From contig NZ_CP194857.1 in assembly GCF_051020515.1 (NCBI RefSeq), positions 1,364,001 to 1,428,000 of the forward strand: a DNA stretch of 64,000 nucleotides, written 5' to 3'. Shown here in pieces: positions 45,833 to 54,761 of the stretch. Position numbers and translations under genes: made by a program. Numbering within the stretch: position 1 is the first letter of the stretch; each line of letters begins with the position of its first letter. The notes beneath the pieces are model-generated. The model made no database searches. It saw nothing but the letters and a program-made list of their open reading frames with translations, and had not been told where the DNA came from. The DNA comes from CALKWS01 sp051020515 (lineage in GTDB: Bacteria > Actinomycetota > Actinomycetes > Actinomycetales > Beutenbergiaceae).

Positions 45833-46323
45833 GGCTCCCCCAGGGACACGGATAGACACGGACGATCCACAAGCCTATCCACAGGCTGTGCATGGTGCCC
45901 CGCCATAGGGGTGACCATCGGACCAGGACTGTGGACAGTACGTTGTGGCAGCCTAACCCCTCCGCGGGTGCGGGGGCCGCGCTATCGGTATCGGCTGTGA
46001 GACCGGCTTCGGTCCGCACCGACCTGGCCCCGGAGGGGGATCGTGTCCGCGGCGCCGAGGCGGTGGAACGGGCCTGGAGTACGGTGGCAGCAGCACAGGA
46101 GGCCGGAGGCCTGCGATAGCCGGTGATGCTGGTCACGAGGTTTGACCGCTGGTTCGGCACTCACGTATCGTGGGCCAGTCTGTGCGGCCCAGTGCCGTGT
46201 CCTTCAGGGGGTTCGCGTCCACAACGTCGATGCCACCGAGGACGCCGCCGAGTGCCGTGAGAATCTTGACGCACTCCCACTTCCCCCGGCGGTGCGAATC
46301 GTCGAACGTCTTGGAGTACACCC
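45833..46323. other. dnaA-rpmH divergent intergenic region with DnaA box
   Basis: 491 bases. CTATCCACA (45875-45883) lies just upstream of dnaA and could mediate autoregulation. A short open frame around 45892-46119 has no family match or ribosome site. The rpmH promoter lies at the right end. Confidence 0.7.
46142..46171 (+). promoter_or_regulatory. Candidate rpmH promoter
   Basis: TTGACC (46142-46147), 18-base spacer, TATCGT (46166-46171), about 150 bases upstream of the rpmH GTG. Good match to a housekeeping sigma promoter for this GC content. Confidence 0.5.
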
Positions 46324-46461
46324 GTGAGCAAGCGCACCTTCCAGCCGAACAACCGGCGCCGAGCCCGCAAGCACGGCTTCCGGCACCGTATGCGCACCCG
46401 TGCCGGCCGCGCGATCCTGGCCTCCCGCCGTCGTAAGGGACGCCAGGAGATCTCCGCCTGA
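46324..46461 (+). CDS. rpmH: 50S ribosomal protein L34
   Basis: 45 residues, GTG 46324: SKRTFQPNNRRRARKHGFR, RMRTRAGRAILASRRRKGR, the invariant L34 pattern. Component of the large ribosomal subunit. Directly precedes rnpA, as in nearly all bacteria. Confidence 0.97.
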   Translation: MSKRTFQPNNRRRARKHGFRHRMRTRAGRAILASRRRKGRQEISA

Positions 46462-46467
46462 GTCGCG

Positions 46468-46836
46468 GTGTTGCCGGCATCGCACCGGATGCGGCGCAGC
46501 GCTGAGTTCGCCGACACCATCGGTGGTGGCGGCCGCAGCGCCGGTCGCTATCTGGTGGTGCACGCCCTGCTCGACGACGACCCCACCCCGGCCGGACCGG
46601 CCCGGGTGGGTTTCGTGGTTTCCAAGGCGGTAGGTGGGGCGGTGCAACGCAACAGGGTGCGCCGTCGGCTGCGAGCGATCATGGCTGAGATCCTGCGGGA
46701 CGTGCCCGCGGGCGCCGGCCTGGTGATGCGCGCCCGGCCGCCGGCAGCGTCGGCCACGTTCGGGCAGTTGCGGGCCGATGCCAACGCCCAGGTGAGCCGG
46801 GGCGTGCGGCGAGGTTCCAGGACGGTGGCGGCATGA
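46468..46836 (+). CDS. rnpA: Ribonuclease P protein component
   Basis: 122 residues from GTG 46468. LPASHRMRRSAEFADTI start and RNase P motif SKAVGGAVQRNRVRRRLRAI with the conserved basic RNR cluster. Assists the catalytic RNA in 5' tRNA maturation. Overlaps yidD by four bases. Confidence 0.95.
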   Translation: MLPASHRMRRSAEFADTIGGGGRSAGRYLVVHALLDDDPTPAGPARVGFVVSKAVGGAVQRNRVRRRLRAIMAEILRDVPAGAGLVMRARPPAASATFGQLRADANAQVSRGVRRGSRTVAA

Positions 46837-47156
46837 CCGCCGGTAGGCCCGGTCTGGCCCCGCGAGTGCTGATCGGACTGGTGCGGGCCTACCAGGCGGT
46901 TGTCTCTCCCTGGTTCGCACCGCGGTGCCGGTACTACCCCTCGTGTTCCAACTATGCCGTCGACGCGTTGCGCAAGCAGGGCCTGATCCGGGGGTTCGGG
47001 CTGGCGGTGTGGCGGGTGCTGCGGTGCAACCCTTGGTCGCTGGGCGGGGTGGACCACGTACCGGAGCACCCTCGATCAGCACGTACCCTCATAGACAGCC
47101 TTCCGGGCCATTCGAAGCGGACGCACCATGACGGCGCGGACCGCGACCTGACGTAG
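46833..47156 (+). CDS. yidD: Membrane protein insertion efficiency factor YidD
   Basis: 107 residues, ATG overlapping the rnpA stop. Hallmark VRAYQAVVSPWFAPRCRYYP and SCSNYAVDALRKQG, then RCNPWSLGGVDHVP. Amphipathic N-terminal helix for membrane association; supports YidC. 17 bases before yidC. Confidence 0.95.
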   Translation: MTAGRPGLAPRVLIGLVRAYQAVVSPWFAPRCRYYPSCSNYAVDALRKQGLIRGFGLAVWRVLRCNPWSLGGVDHVPEHPRSARTLIDSLPGHSKRTHHDGADRDLT

Positions 47157-47173
47157 CGAAAGAGCGCTTCTCC

Positions 47174-48453
47174 ATGAGTTTCTTCGACAACCTGCTGTGG
47201 CCGATCAAATGGGTCGTGGCCTGGATCATGGTCGGCGCGCACGACTTCCTGACCTGGCTCGGGCTCGATTCAGCCGGCGGGTTGACGTGGGCGCTGTCGA
47301 TCGTGGCGCTGGTGATCGCGATCCGGATCCTGCTGATCCCGCTCTTCGTGAAGCAGATCAAGGCCTCGCGAGGAATGCAGATCCTGCAGCCGGACATGCA
47401 GAAGATCCAGAAGAAGTACAAGGGTAAGACCGACCCGGCCTCACGCCAGGCGATGCAGCAGGAAATGATGGCGCTGTACCGCGAGCACGGCACCACCCCG
47501 TTCGCGTCGTGCCTGCCGATCCTGGCGCAGATGCCGATCTTCTTCGCCCTGTTCCGGGTGCTGTGGTCGATGCCGGTGCTGGCCGAGGGCAACTACCCCC
47601 GCGGCGATGGCACCAGCATCGGGGGACTCACCCAGGAACTGGCGGTCGAGTTCGAGGCGGCGGACTTCTTCGGCGCCACGCTTTCCTCGACCTTCCTGCA
47701 CTCCGAAGGCCTCGAGCCGAAGATCGTCTCGGTCATCCTCATCATCATGATGTCGTTGACGATGCTGTTCACGCAGCGTCAGTTGACCATGAAGAACATG
47801 CGGCGTCGTCGGCACAGGACAATCCGATGGCGCGTCAGCAGCGGATGCTGATGTACATCCTGCCGGTGGTGTTCGCCGTGACCGGGGTCAATTTCCCGAT
47901 CGGTGTGCTGATCTACTGGACCACCACCAACGTGTGGTCCCTGGGCCAGCAGTGGTACGTGATCCGGAACAACCCGACGCCGGGCTCGGAGGCCTACCGC
48001 AAGTGGGAGGAGCGCAAGGCCCGCAAGGCGGAGAAGAAGGGCCAGCCCCTGGAGGACAGCGAGGAGGAGCCGGAGCCCGAGAAGCCGCGCGGCCAACGAC
48101 AGCAGCCAGTGGGTAAGGCTCGGGCGAAGAAGCTCGGGGTGCGCCCCGGGGAGGTGCTCGCGGGTGAGGAGGATCCCGACGACGCGGTCTCCCCTGCCGG
48201 GAAGGACGCTGCCGGGAAGGACGTGGCCGGGAAGGACGCTGCCGGGAAGGACGCCCAAGCCCCGGAGGCCGATGCCAAGGGTTCCGCGCCGTCCAATCAG
48301 GATGGTTCGTCAACCGGCCAGGATTCGGACCAGCCCGGCAGTGCCCACCATGCCTCTGCCGCCGCCGCGAGCGGCCGGAAGAATCACCCGGGTGGCAAGC
48401 CCGGAAATAGCAAGAAGCGCAAGAAGCGCAAGCAGAAGAAGTCCCGTCGCTGA
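47174..48453 (+). CDS. yidC: Membrane protein insertase YidC, one apparent frame change
   Basis: From ATG 47174. N-terminal membrane segment, the insertase core (SIVALVIAIRILLIPLFVKQ with the hydrophilic-groove arginine, then MMALYREHGTTPFASCLPIL), and C-terminal segments YILPVVFAVTGVNFPIGVLI. The frame changes near 47803-47805: one part reads TMKNM and the other continues ASSAQDNPMARQQRMLMYIL; one base is missing. The cytosolic tail is long and lysine-rich, with GKDAAGKDVAGKDAAGKDA repeats and KKRKKRKQKK, for ribosome binding. About 426 residues. Confidence 0.94.
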
Positions 48454-48473
48454 GCCAAAGGACCCGTCACTCC

Positions 48474-49019
48474 ATGACTGAACAGACCGCTGCGCGCCCT
48501 GAACCGGCTGACGCCGTCGGCGCCGACACCGCCGATCGCACCACCTCCCGCCTGGAGGAGGAGGGTGAGATCGCCGCGGACTATCTGGAGGAGTTCCTCG
48601 ACATCGTCGACCTCGACGGTGACATCGAGTTGGATATCGACCACGGCCGAGCCGCCGTCGAGATCGTGGCGGAGTCCGACTCCCAGGCGCGGCTGTCCCG
48701 ACTGGTGGGCTCCGATGGTGAGGTGCTGGACGCTCTGCAGGAACTGACGCGCCTGGCGGTGCAGACCCGCACCGGTGAGCGCAGCCGGCTGATGCTCGAC
48801 ATCGCCGGGCACCGGGCAGGTCGGCGCCGGGAGTTGACGGAGTTGGCCGAACAGGCGATCGCGCAGGTCAGGAGCACCGGTGAGGAGGTCTCGTTGCCGT
48901 CGATGAATCCGTTCGAGCGCAAGGTGGTCCACGACGCGGTCGCGGCGGCCGAGTTGGTGAGCGACTCCGAAGGTGTGGAACCCCACCGGCGAGTGGTGAT
49001 CAGGGCCGAGTCCTCGTGA
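48474..49019 (+). CDS. jag: Jag/KhpB-type RNA-binding protein (KH + R3H)
   Basis: 181 residues, AAAGGA before ATG 48474. Acidic N-terminus, KH domain (about 55-115) with GSDGEVLDALQELTRL in the GxxG position, and R3H domain (about 120-178) with LPSMNPFERKVVHDAV and EGVEPHRRVVI. Binds RNA and affects cell-wall elongation in other bacteria. Standard place between yidC and rsmG. Confidence 0.94.
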   Translation: MTEQTAARPEPADAVGADTADRTTSRLEEEGEIAADYLEEFLDIVDLDGDIELDIDHGRAAVEIVAESDSQARLSRLVGSDGEVLDALQELTRLAVQTRTGERSRLMLDIAGHRAGRRRELTELAEQAIAQVRSTGEEVSLPSMNPFERKVVHDAVAAAELVSDSEGVEPHRRVVIRAESS

Positions 49020-49065
49020 AGCCGCTGCGTCGTCCGGTCCGGCGACCGCTGGACCGGAGTTGGTG

Positions 49066-49701
49066 ATGTCCTGGGAGGCCACCAACCCGGAGCGCAGCCG
49101 CGAGATCCTGGGACTGGGCTACGCCGGTGCGGTCCGGTTCGGTGAACTGCTCGCCGAGCACGGGGAGGAACGCGGCCTGATCGGACCCCGGGAACTCGAG
49201 CGACTGTGGCCTCGTCACGTTCTGAACAGCGCCGCCGTAGCCCCGTTCCTACCGCAGTCGGGCAGCGTGGCCGATGTTGGTTCCGGCGCGGGCCTGCCGG
49301 GGATGGTTCTCGCGTTGATCCGCCCGGATCTGGAGTTCCATCTGATCGAGCCGATGGAGCGGCGGGTCGCGTGGCTGACGGAAGTGGTCGACGAGTTGGA
49401 CCTGGACAACGTGACGCTGCACCAGGTGCGCGCTGAAGAACTGCACGGCCGGGTCTCGTTCGAGGCTGTCACCGCGCGGGCGGTGGCGGTAATGAAGAAG
49501 TTGGTGCCGATCACGATGCCACTGGTGGCCCCCGGTGGGTCCCTGATCGCCCAGAAGGGCGGGCGTGCCGCGGCCGAGGTCGCCGATGCGCGCAAGGTCT
49601 TGCGGTCACACGGCGGCGGGCAGACGCAGGTGCACGAGGTGGACTTGCTCGGCGATGGTGAGGTCACCCGAATCGTGCAGGTGCGTGCGGAGAAGGCCTG
49701 A
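49066..49701 (+). CDS. rsmG: 16S rRNA (guanine-527-N7)-methyltransferase RsmG
   Basis: 211 residues from ATG 49066 (GGAG upstream; GTG 49063 or TTG 49060 also possible). GidB pattern: ERLWPRHVLNSAAVAPFLP, SAM-binding VADVGSGAGLPGMVLALIRP, IEPMERRVAWLTEV, and VTARAVAVMKKLVPITMPLV. Methylates G527 in helix 18. Last gene before the parS region. Confidence 0.95.
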   Translation: MSWEATNPERSREILGLGYAGAVRFGELLAEHGEERGLIGPRELERLWPRHVLNSAAVAPFLPQSGSVADVGSGAGLPGMVLALIRPDLEFHLIEPMERRVAWLTEVVDELDLDNVTLHQVRAEELHGRVSFEAVTARAVAVMKKLVPITMPLVAPGGSLIAQKGGRAAAEVADARKVLRSHGGGQTQVHEVDLLGDGEVTRIVQVRAEKA

Positions 49702-50595
49702 GGCTCACGGGCCCGATGTGCTCTGTGCGTGGAGCATCGCCACGAAGCGTCGGTTCATCAGCGTAGTACGTACGTATGAATCGCTTCCGGATGGCGCAGG
49801 TTGCGTGGGGAACCTGGCGTGGACTCGGCACCGCAGAGGAGCTTGCTCGTGATCTGGTACGCGCCGCACCCGCCGCAAACGGCCGAACTGGTTGGAACAG
49901 ACGCAACGCAGAGCCGAAGCTCCTCCTGCTAGGTATGCCCGAAGTGCCTGCTGCGGCCGCGGTCGCGGCTCAAGAATCGGCTTGACCCGAGGAAAGTTCA
50001 GCCGTCCTTTGGCCGGACTGGCAGGAATCGACGGTGATGCCTGATCTGCACACGTGGATCGGGGCCCGGCATAGGAACTCGGAGCGAGAGGATCCGGTGT
50101 TACCGAAGTAGGCGGGAACGCCGTCAGCGATCACAGGAGGGCCACGTCGTCCGGGGGCAGAAGGATGCCCGGAACTCGATCAGGCTGTGCGCATGAACTG
50201 TCCCGGAGGGATCGTTGGACGAAGCACCTCCGCCGACCGCGCGAGTTCGGCCTCGTGGACATGGGCTGCTTCAGGATTGATCGCGCCGCGGCCAGTAGGT
50301 GTGCACTCAGCGGCTTTCGTAGGTAGCTTCCGGGTTCTTTGCCGCGCGCTGCTGACGGCGTGGTGCGTTCGAGTATCGGTGGCGTCCATGCGCCGGGAGA
50401 CGCAGGAGGTCCGTGGACCGGTGTGTCGGAACGTGCGCGGTGGGCGAGCGACGAAGGGCCGCTCGCCGTCGATCCGGGGAGCCTCCATCCTGCGATGGAG
50501 CGTGGACACGTCGCGACGTTTGGCGTGTCGTTGGTGCCCGACTGGGCGCGCTTCGCTGCCGGGTGCCGGAGCCATGGGGACGCGGGTGTCACGGA

Positions 50596-50611
50596 TGTTT
50601 CACGTGGAACC
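50596..50611. promoter_or_regulatory. parS site 1
   Basis: TGTTTCACGTGGAACC; matches the parS consensus TGTTTCACGTGAAACA except two positions. ParB binding site. Confidence 0.85.
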
Positions 50612-50710
50612 GGTTAGACCTGGGTGGGGCGTGATGTGCAACCGGAACCAGGTGTGCCTGACCTGACTCTGCTCGATCAGAGGATGCGGAGCGCCTCGCG
50701 GTGACGTTGA

Positions 50711-50726
50711 CGTTTCACGTGGAACA
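50711..50726. promoter_or_regulatory. parS site 2
   Basis: CGTTTCACGTGGAACA; two differences from consensus, central CACGTG intact. Confidence 0.85.
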
Positions 50727-50750
50727 GCAGCGCCGGATCGCCCCGCGCAG

Positions 50751-50767
50751 CGCTTCACGTGGGAACA
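50751..50767. promoter_or_regulatory. Degenerate parS-like site with one extra base
   Basis: CGCTTCACGTGGGAACA; CACGTG is intact but an extra G breaks the half-site spacing. Could be a decayed site or a consensus insertion. Confidence 0.5.
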
Positions 50768-50798
50768 GGCGCATCTGGAGTGCCGCGGTGCGGCGCGG

Positions 50799-50814
50799 TG
50801 CTTCACGCGGATCT
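50799..50814. promoter_or_regulatory. Degenerate parS-like site
   Basis: TGCTTCACGCGGATCT; core altered to CACGCG, probably not bound strongly. Confidence 0.4.
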
Positions 50815-50870
50815 GAGCGGGTCCGGCTGGGGCATGGTGGGGTCACGGAGAACCGCGTGGGTCCGGCCGT

Positions 50871-50973
50871 GACGCGATGTTTGACGTGGAACCCGGGTGG
50901 GTCCGCCTGTGATGCGACGTTTCCGGTGGAACCCGGGTGGGTCCGCCTGTGACGCAAGGTTTCACGTGAAACC
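50871..50973 (+). repeat. 40-bp tandem repeat, each unit holding one parS-like site
   Basis: Units at 50871-50910, 50911-50950 and a partial one from 50951. Each holds a parS-like 16-mer followed by ACCCGGGTGGGTCCGCCTGT (spacer identical in the first two). The parS-like sites are TGTTTGACGTGGAACC (50878-50893), CGTTTCCGGTGGAACC (50918-50933) and the perfect palindrome GGTTTCACGTGAAACC (50958-50973). A more diverged half unit (GTGGGTCCGGCCGT) precedes at 50857-50870. Confidence 0.85.
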
Positions 50974-51053
50974 TGCACACGGCGCCGCACACTGCGGTTA
51001 CGCTGCAGCAGCCGCGATGCAGGCCTCTGCACCCGGGTTGCCGACCAGTTCGA

Positions 51054-51069
51054 CGATCCACGTGAAACA
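51054..51069. promoter_or_regulatory. parS site
   Basis: CGATCCACGTGAAACA; right half-site perfect, left half weaker. A further degenerate copy TGTTCCACACATGAAAC lies at 51074-51090. Confidence 0.65.
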
Positions 51070-51265
51070 TCGGTGTTCCACACATGAAACAAGGTCGGTT
51101 CGAGGATGGCCGGTCATTATCTACGGGACGGACCGAAGGCTGGAAGGAATCTCGGAGCGTACCCAGACGAATCCAGACGCCTGGAGGGTTACGGACGCCG
51201 ACCCGCGGGGCTGAGTGGAAACTCTGCAAGGCCGTCGCGTTGCCGGAGGCGGTTCCAGCGTGCGC

Positions 51266-51281
51266 TGTTTCACGTGAAACC
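51266..51281. promoter_or_regulatory. parS site, near-perfect
   Basis: TGTTTCACGTGAAACC, one difference from consensus; 75 bases upstream of the parA ATG. Confidence 0.92.
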
Positions 51282-51355
51282 AGTGCGCCGATGGCCAGGA
51301 TCGTCGGTTGCTCCGTCTACCCTGGGAGAACCGCCCCGACCACGTGAGGAAGGCG

Positions 51356-52456
51356 ATGTCGCAGGACCATGGCCACGCTCTTGACCGGCAGACCGAGACG
51401 CCGCAGCCCGCAGTTGCGCGCAACGGTGACAATGAGGTGATCGGCCGCGACGAGGCGCATCGCCGAGCGATCTTGGACGCAATCCCCCTGATGGACGAGT
51501 CGACACCGCTGGCCGCTGAACTCGCGAACAACGCTCGGCGGCGCGCGGCGTTGGCGGGGCAGACGTTCCCTGTTCCACGTGAAACCAGGATCTTCACCGT
51601 CGCCAACCAGAAGGGTGGGGTGGGCAAGACCACGACGACGGTCAACCTCGCCGCAGCGCTGGCCAAGGGGGGCCTGGAGGTCCTCGTGATCGACAACGAC
51701 CCCCAGGGCAACGCCTCGACCGCCCTCGGCGTCGAGCATCACAGCGGCACCCCCTCGACGTATGACGTCTTGATCAACGATGTGCCGATGATCGACGTGG
51801 TCCAGGTCTCCCCTGATATTCCGGGCCTTCTCTGCGTCCCGGCCACGATCGACCTCTCCGGTGCCGAGATCGAACTGGTCTCGCTCGTGGCTCGAGAGAA
51901 CCGGCTGCGTAACGCGCTCGACGCCTACCTCGCCGAGCGGCAGCGTCGCGGTGAGCGACGCCTCGACTACGTCCTCGTTGATTGCCCCCCTAGCCTCGGA
52001 CTGCTCACGGTGAACGCCTTCGTCACCGCACGCGAAGTACTCATTCCGATTCAATGTGAGTACTACGCGTTGGAGGGCCTGAGCCAACTGCTCAACAATA
52101 TCAACCTGATTCGGGGTCACCTCAACCCCGATCTGCACGTCTCGACCATCCTGCTCACCATGTTCGACGGGCGCACGAATCTGGCTCACCAGGTTGCCGA
52201 GGAGGTTCGGGAGCACTTCCCCGAGCAGACCCTGCGTACAGCGATTCCGCGGTCTGTGCGGATCTCGGAGGCGCCGAGTTACGGACAAACCGTCATCACC
52301 TACGATCAGAACTCCTCCGGCGCGCTGGCCTATCGAGAGGCCGCCCGTGAGCTAGCGCGACGGGGTGCCGCCGGAGCGGCGATCAGTAGTGCACCATCCC
52401 AGACTGCCGCGGCCGGCGAGGTCGCGCCCGTCTCGTCCGAAGGAGTCAAGTCATGA
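51356..52456 (+). CDS. parA: Chromosome-partitioning ATPase ParA (Soj)
   Basis: 366 residues from ATG 51356 (GAGGAAGG upstream). N-terminal extension of about 80 residues, then the deviant Walker A NQKGGVGKTTTTVNLAAALA, Walker A' DNDPQGNASTALG, and Walker B VLVDCPPSLGLLTVN; C-terminal VRISEAPSYGQTVITYD. Dimerises on ATP, binds DNA and moves ParB-parS origins. Overlaps parB by four bases. A parS site lies inside the coding sequence. Confidence 0.95.
   Translation: MSQDHGHALDRQTETPQPAVARNGDNEVIGRDEAHRRAILDAIPLMDESTPLAAELANNARRRAALAGQTFPVPRETRIFTVANQKGGVGKTTTTVNLAAALAKGGLEVLVIDNDPQGNASTALGVEHHSGTPSTYDVLINDVPMIDVVQVSPDIPGLLCVPATIDLSGAEIELVSLVARENRLRNALDAYLAERQRRGERRLDYVLVDCPPSLGLLTVNAFVTAREVLIPIQCEYYALEGLSQLLNNINLIRGHLNPDLHVSTILLTMFDGRTNLAHQVAEEVREHFPEQTLRTAIPRSVRISEAPSYGQTVITYDQNSSGALAYREAARELARRGAAGAAISSAPSQTAAAGEVAPVSSEGVKS
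51571..51586. promoter_or_regulatory. parS site inside the parA coding sequence
   Basis: TGTTCCACGTGAAACC, two differences from consensus; it is read as V-P-R-E-T in the ParA N-terminal extension just before the ATPase domain. Confidence 0.85.
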
Positions 52457-53696
52457 GTGAGCGTCGGCGAGCGCTGGGCCGCGGGCTCGGCGCCCTGATC
52501 CCGTCCGCCCCTTCCGCCGGGGGAGCCCAGCGGCCCGTGGATGTGTTCTTCCCGGAACAGCCCGGAACCGACCGGGACGCCGAGGGCCCCGAGCCGGCAT
52601 CGACAGCGCTGCCAGATCGCGATGGCCGCAATGATGTACCGCACCAGGGTTCCGACGAGGCATCGCCGGCAGCCGGCAACGGGGGCCTGGGCCGGCCGGT
52701 TGCCACTGCTCTCAAAGCACCGAGCGCACAGGATGACGCGTCTGATCCCGCTGTGACCAGCAACGACACAAACGGTACAGATTATGGCAGTGCAAATGTA
52801 CAAGATGAATCAGGGCTGCTCGAGGTTCCCGGTGCGCGGTTCGCCGAAGTCCCCGTGGAGTCCGTCGAGCCCAATGCACGGCAACCTCGCCAGGTTTTCG
52901 ACGAGGACGATCTGGACGAGCTCGCTGCCTCGATCCGCGAGGTCGGTGTGCTCCAGCCGGTCGTGGTGCGCCCGAACGGAACAGGCGCGGACGGACAGGC
53001 TCGATATGAACTGATCATGGGTGAGCGGCGGTGGCGGGCCAGCCGGTTGGCCGGTGCGGCGACCGTGCCGGCGATCATCCGGGACACCGACTCCGAGGAC
53101 ATGCTTCGGGATGCGTTGCTGGAGAACCTGCACCGCGCCCAACTCAACCCGCTGGAGGAAGCTGCCGCTTACCAGCAACTCCTGGACGACTTCGACTGCA
53201 CCCACGAGGAGTTGGCGAGCCGTATTGCCCGGTCCCGGCCGCAGATCTCCAACACCCTGAGGTTGCTCAAGCTCCCACCGCTGGTCCAGCGGCGGGTGGC
53301 GGCTGGGTGCTCTCGGCGGGACACGCCCGTGCGCTCCTTGGCCTCAGCGATGGTGCGGCCATGGAGCGGATGGCCCAGCGAATCGTGGCCGAGGGCTTGA
53401 GCGTGCGGGCCACCGAGGAACTCGTCACCCTTGGTGAGGAGCCGATGCGACCGGAGATGCGTCGTCGGCCACGGGCGGGCGCGCACAGCGCAGCCCTGGA
53501 CGACCTCAGCACCCGTCTGTCCGATCAGTTCGACACCAAGGTCAAGGTCGCACTCGGACAACGTAAAGGTCGAATCAATATTGAGTTCGCGTCCGTCCAA
53601 GACTTGAACCGGATCCTGGAAATGCTGTCTCCGGCCGATCCGGGTCTGTTCCGGGTGGAGGAGCCGCAAACCGAGGGAACCGGCACCCAGGGCTGA
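52453..53696 (+). CDS. parB: Chromosome-partitioning protein ParB (Spo0J), one apparent frame change
   Basis: About 414 residues. Disordered N-terminus of about 130 residues, CTPase/N-domain (PNARQPRQVFDEDDLDELAA, LQPVVVRP, and box II GERRWRASRLAG), HTH for parS (THEELASRIARSRPQISNTL), and C-terminal dimer domain (LDDLSTRLSDQFDTKVKVAL). The frame changes at the GGG run 53305-53307: QRRVAAG then VLSAGHARALLGL, so one G is missing. Loads at parS as a CTP clamp and spreads. Confidence 0.94.
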
Positions 53697-53766
53697 CCCG
53701 GGCCCCGCCTGGGCCGAGACCGTGCGGATGGCGGCGCAGCGACGGCGCCGCTCGCCCGGAACCGAA

Positions 53767-54735
53767 TCAGGAACGCTGGGAGCGCGCGGCCTCGGTTGCG
53801 ATCGAGGCATACAACTCCGCCGGGGGGTGGGCCGAGGCGTCGGCAGCCTGGGGAAGCAGGGAGGTCTCGGTCATCCCCGGAGCCACATTGACCTCCAGAA
53901 ACCAGGGGGTGCCGGCCGAATCGACGATCATGTCGGTGCGGGAGATGTGGGCCAGGCCCAGTTGCTCGTGCGCCAGCAAGGCGAGACCGCCCGCCGCGCG
54001 CGTCGTCTCCGGGCCGAGCCGCGCCGGAACGAAGTACTCCGTGCGACCTGCGTTGTACCGGGCGTCATAGTCGTAGGCACCGTCGGTAGCGATCTCCACC
54101 ACCGGCAGGACCTGCGGCCCCGCACCGAGATCCACCACCGAGACCGCCACCTCGGTGCCGCTGATCGCACGCTCGATCAGTGCAACATCCCCGTAGGAGA
54201 AGCAGGAGACCATAGCCTGCGGCAACTGATCGGCCTCGGTGACCAGGCTGACCCCGAGTGCAGACCCGCCCTGGGCCGGCTTGACCACCAACGGAAGGCC
54301 GAGGCGGTCCAGCACGGCGCCGAGCACCGTGTGCGCCCCGGCCTCGCGGAACAGGCTCTGGGGCAGGGTCGCGAACTCCGGGGTCGCCGCACCGGCCCGG
54401 GCCATCAGGGTCTTGGCCACCGGCTTGTTCCAGGCGATCCGGGATCCGGCCGGATCCGTCCCGACGTAACGCACCCCGACCAGTTCCAGCAGGTCCCGGA
54501 TCGACCCGTCCTCTCCGGTGGAACCGTGCAGCAATGGCCAGACCACATCCGGTCGGGTGCTGCGCAGGGAGGCCAGCAGGCCCGGATCCACATCCGAGAC
54601 GTTGGCCGTCAGGCCGGCGCTGCGCAGCGCCTCGGCCACCCGCCGCCCGGACCGGATGGAGATGTCACGCTCATGGGACAGCCCGCCGGCCAGGATGAGT
54701 ACGTCCAGTGGTGTGGTCGTCGTTGACTGGGTCAT
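53767..54735 (-). CDS. D-alanine-D-alanine ligase family ATP-grasp protein
   Basis: 322 residues from ATG 54735. Opening VLILAGGLSHERDISIRSG with the Ddl serine/glutamate substrate motif, LLHGSTGEDGSIRDLLELVG, ATP-grasp LPLVVKPAQGGSALGVSLV, and C-terminal metal/phosphate site FLEVNVAPGMTETSLLP. Makes D-Ala-D-Ala or a related dipeptide for peptidoglycan. Convergent with parB, 70 bases apart. Main cellular Ddl is not certain. Confidence 0.88.
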   Translation of the reverse strand: MTQSTTTTPLDVLILAGGLSHERDISIRSGRRVAEALRSAGLTANVSDVDPGLLASLRSTRPDVVWPLLHGSTGEDGSIRDLLELVGVRYVGTDPAGSRIAWNKPVAKTLMARAGAATPEFATLPQSLFREAGAHTVLGAVLDRLGLPLVVKPAQGGSALGVSLVTEADQLPQAMVSCFSYGDVALIERAISGTEVAVSVVDLGAGPQVLPVVEIATDGAYDYDARYNAGRTEYFVPARLGPETTRAAGGLALLAHEQLGLAHISRTDMIVDSAGTPWFLEVNVAPGMTETSLLPQAADASAHPPAELYASIATEAARSQRS

Positions 54736-54761
54736 AGTGCCTCTCTCTGCGGGGGTGCCGC

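Larger units (their letters stand above)
49702..51355. other. Long rsmG-parA intergenic region carrying a parS array
   Basis: About 1.65 kb. Frames here (for example 49776-49985 plus, 50131-50592 minus) lack ribosome sites and recognisable proteins. The right half (50596-51281) contains parS and parS-like sites. The left half 49702-50595 shows no structure I can name. Confidence 0.75.

Noticed and set aside
47800..47810. Programmed ribosomal frameshift in yidC (and similarly in dnaA, parB)
   Set aside because: No slippery heptamer or downstream structure, and the same defect recurs in many unrelated genes, so consensus error is simpler.
49776..49985. Possible 69-residue plus-strand protein after rsmG
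   Set aside because: No Shine-Dalgarno, no family pattern; probably chance.
50131..50592. Possible minus-strand gene of 153 codons between rsmG and parA
   Set aside because: Arg/Pro/Ser-rich composition, no ribosome site, no recognisable motif, overlapping frames on both strands.
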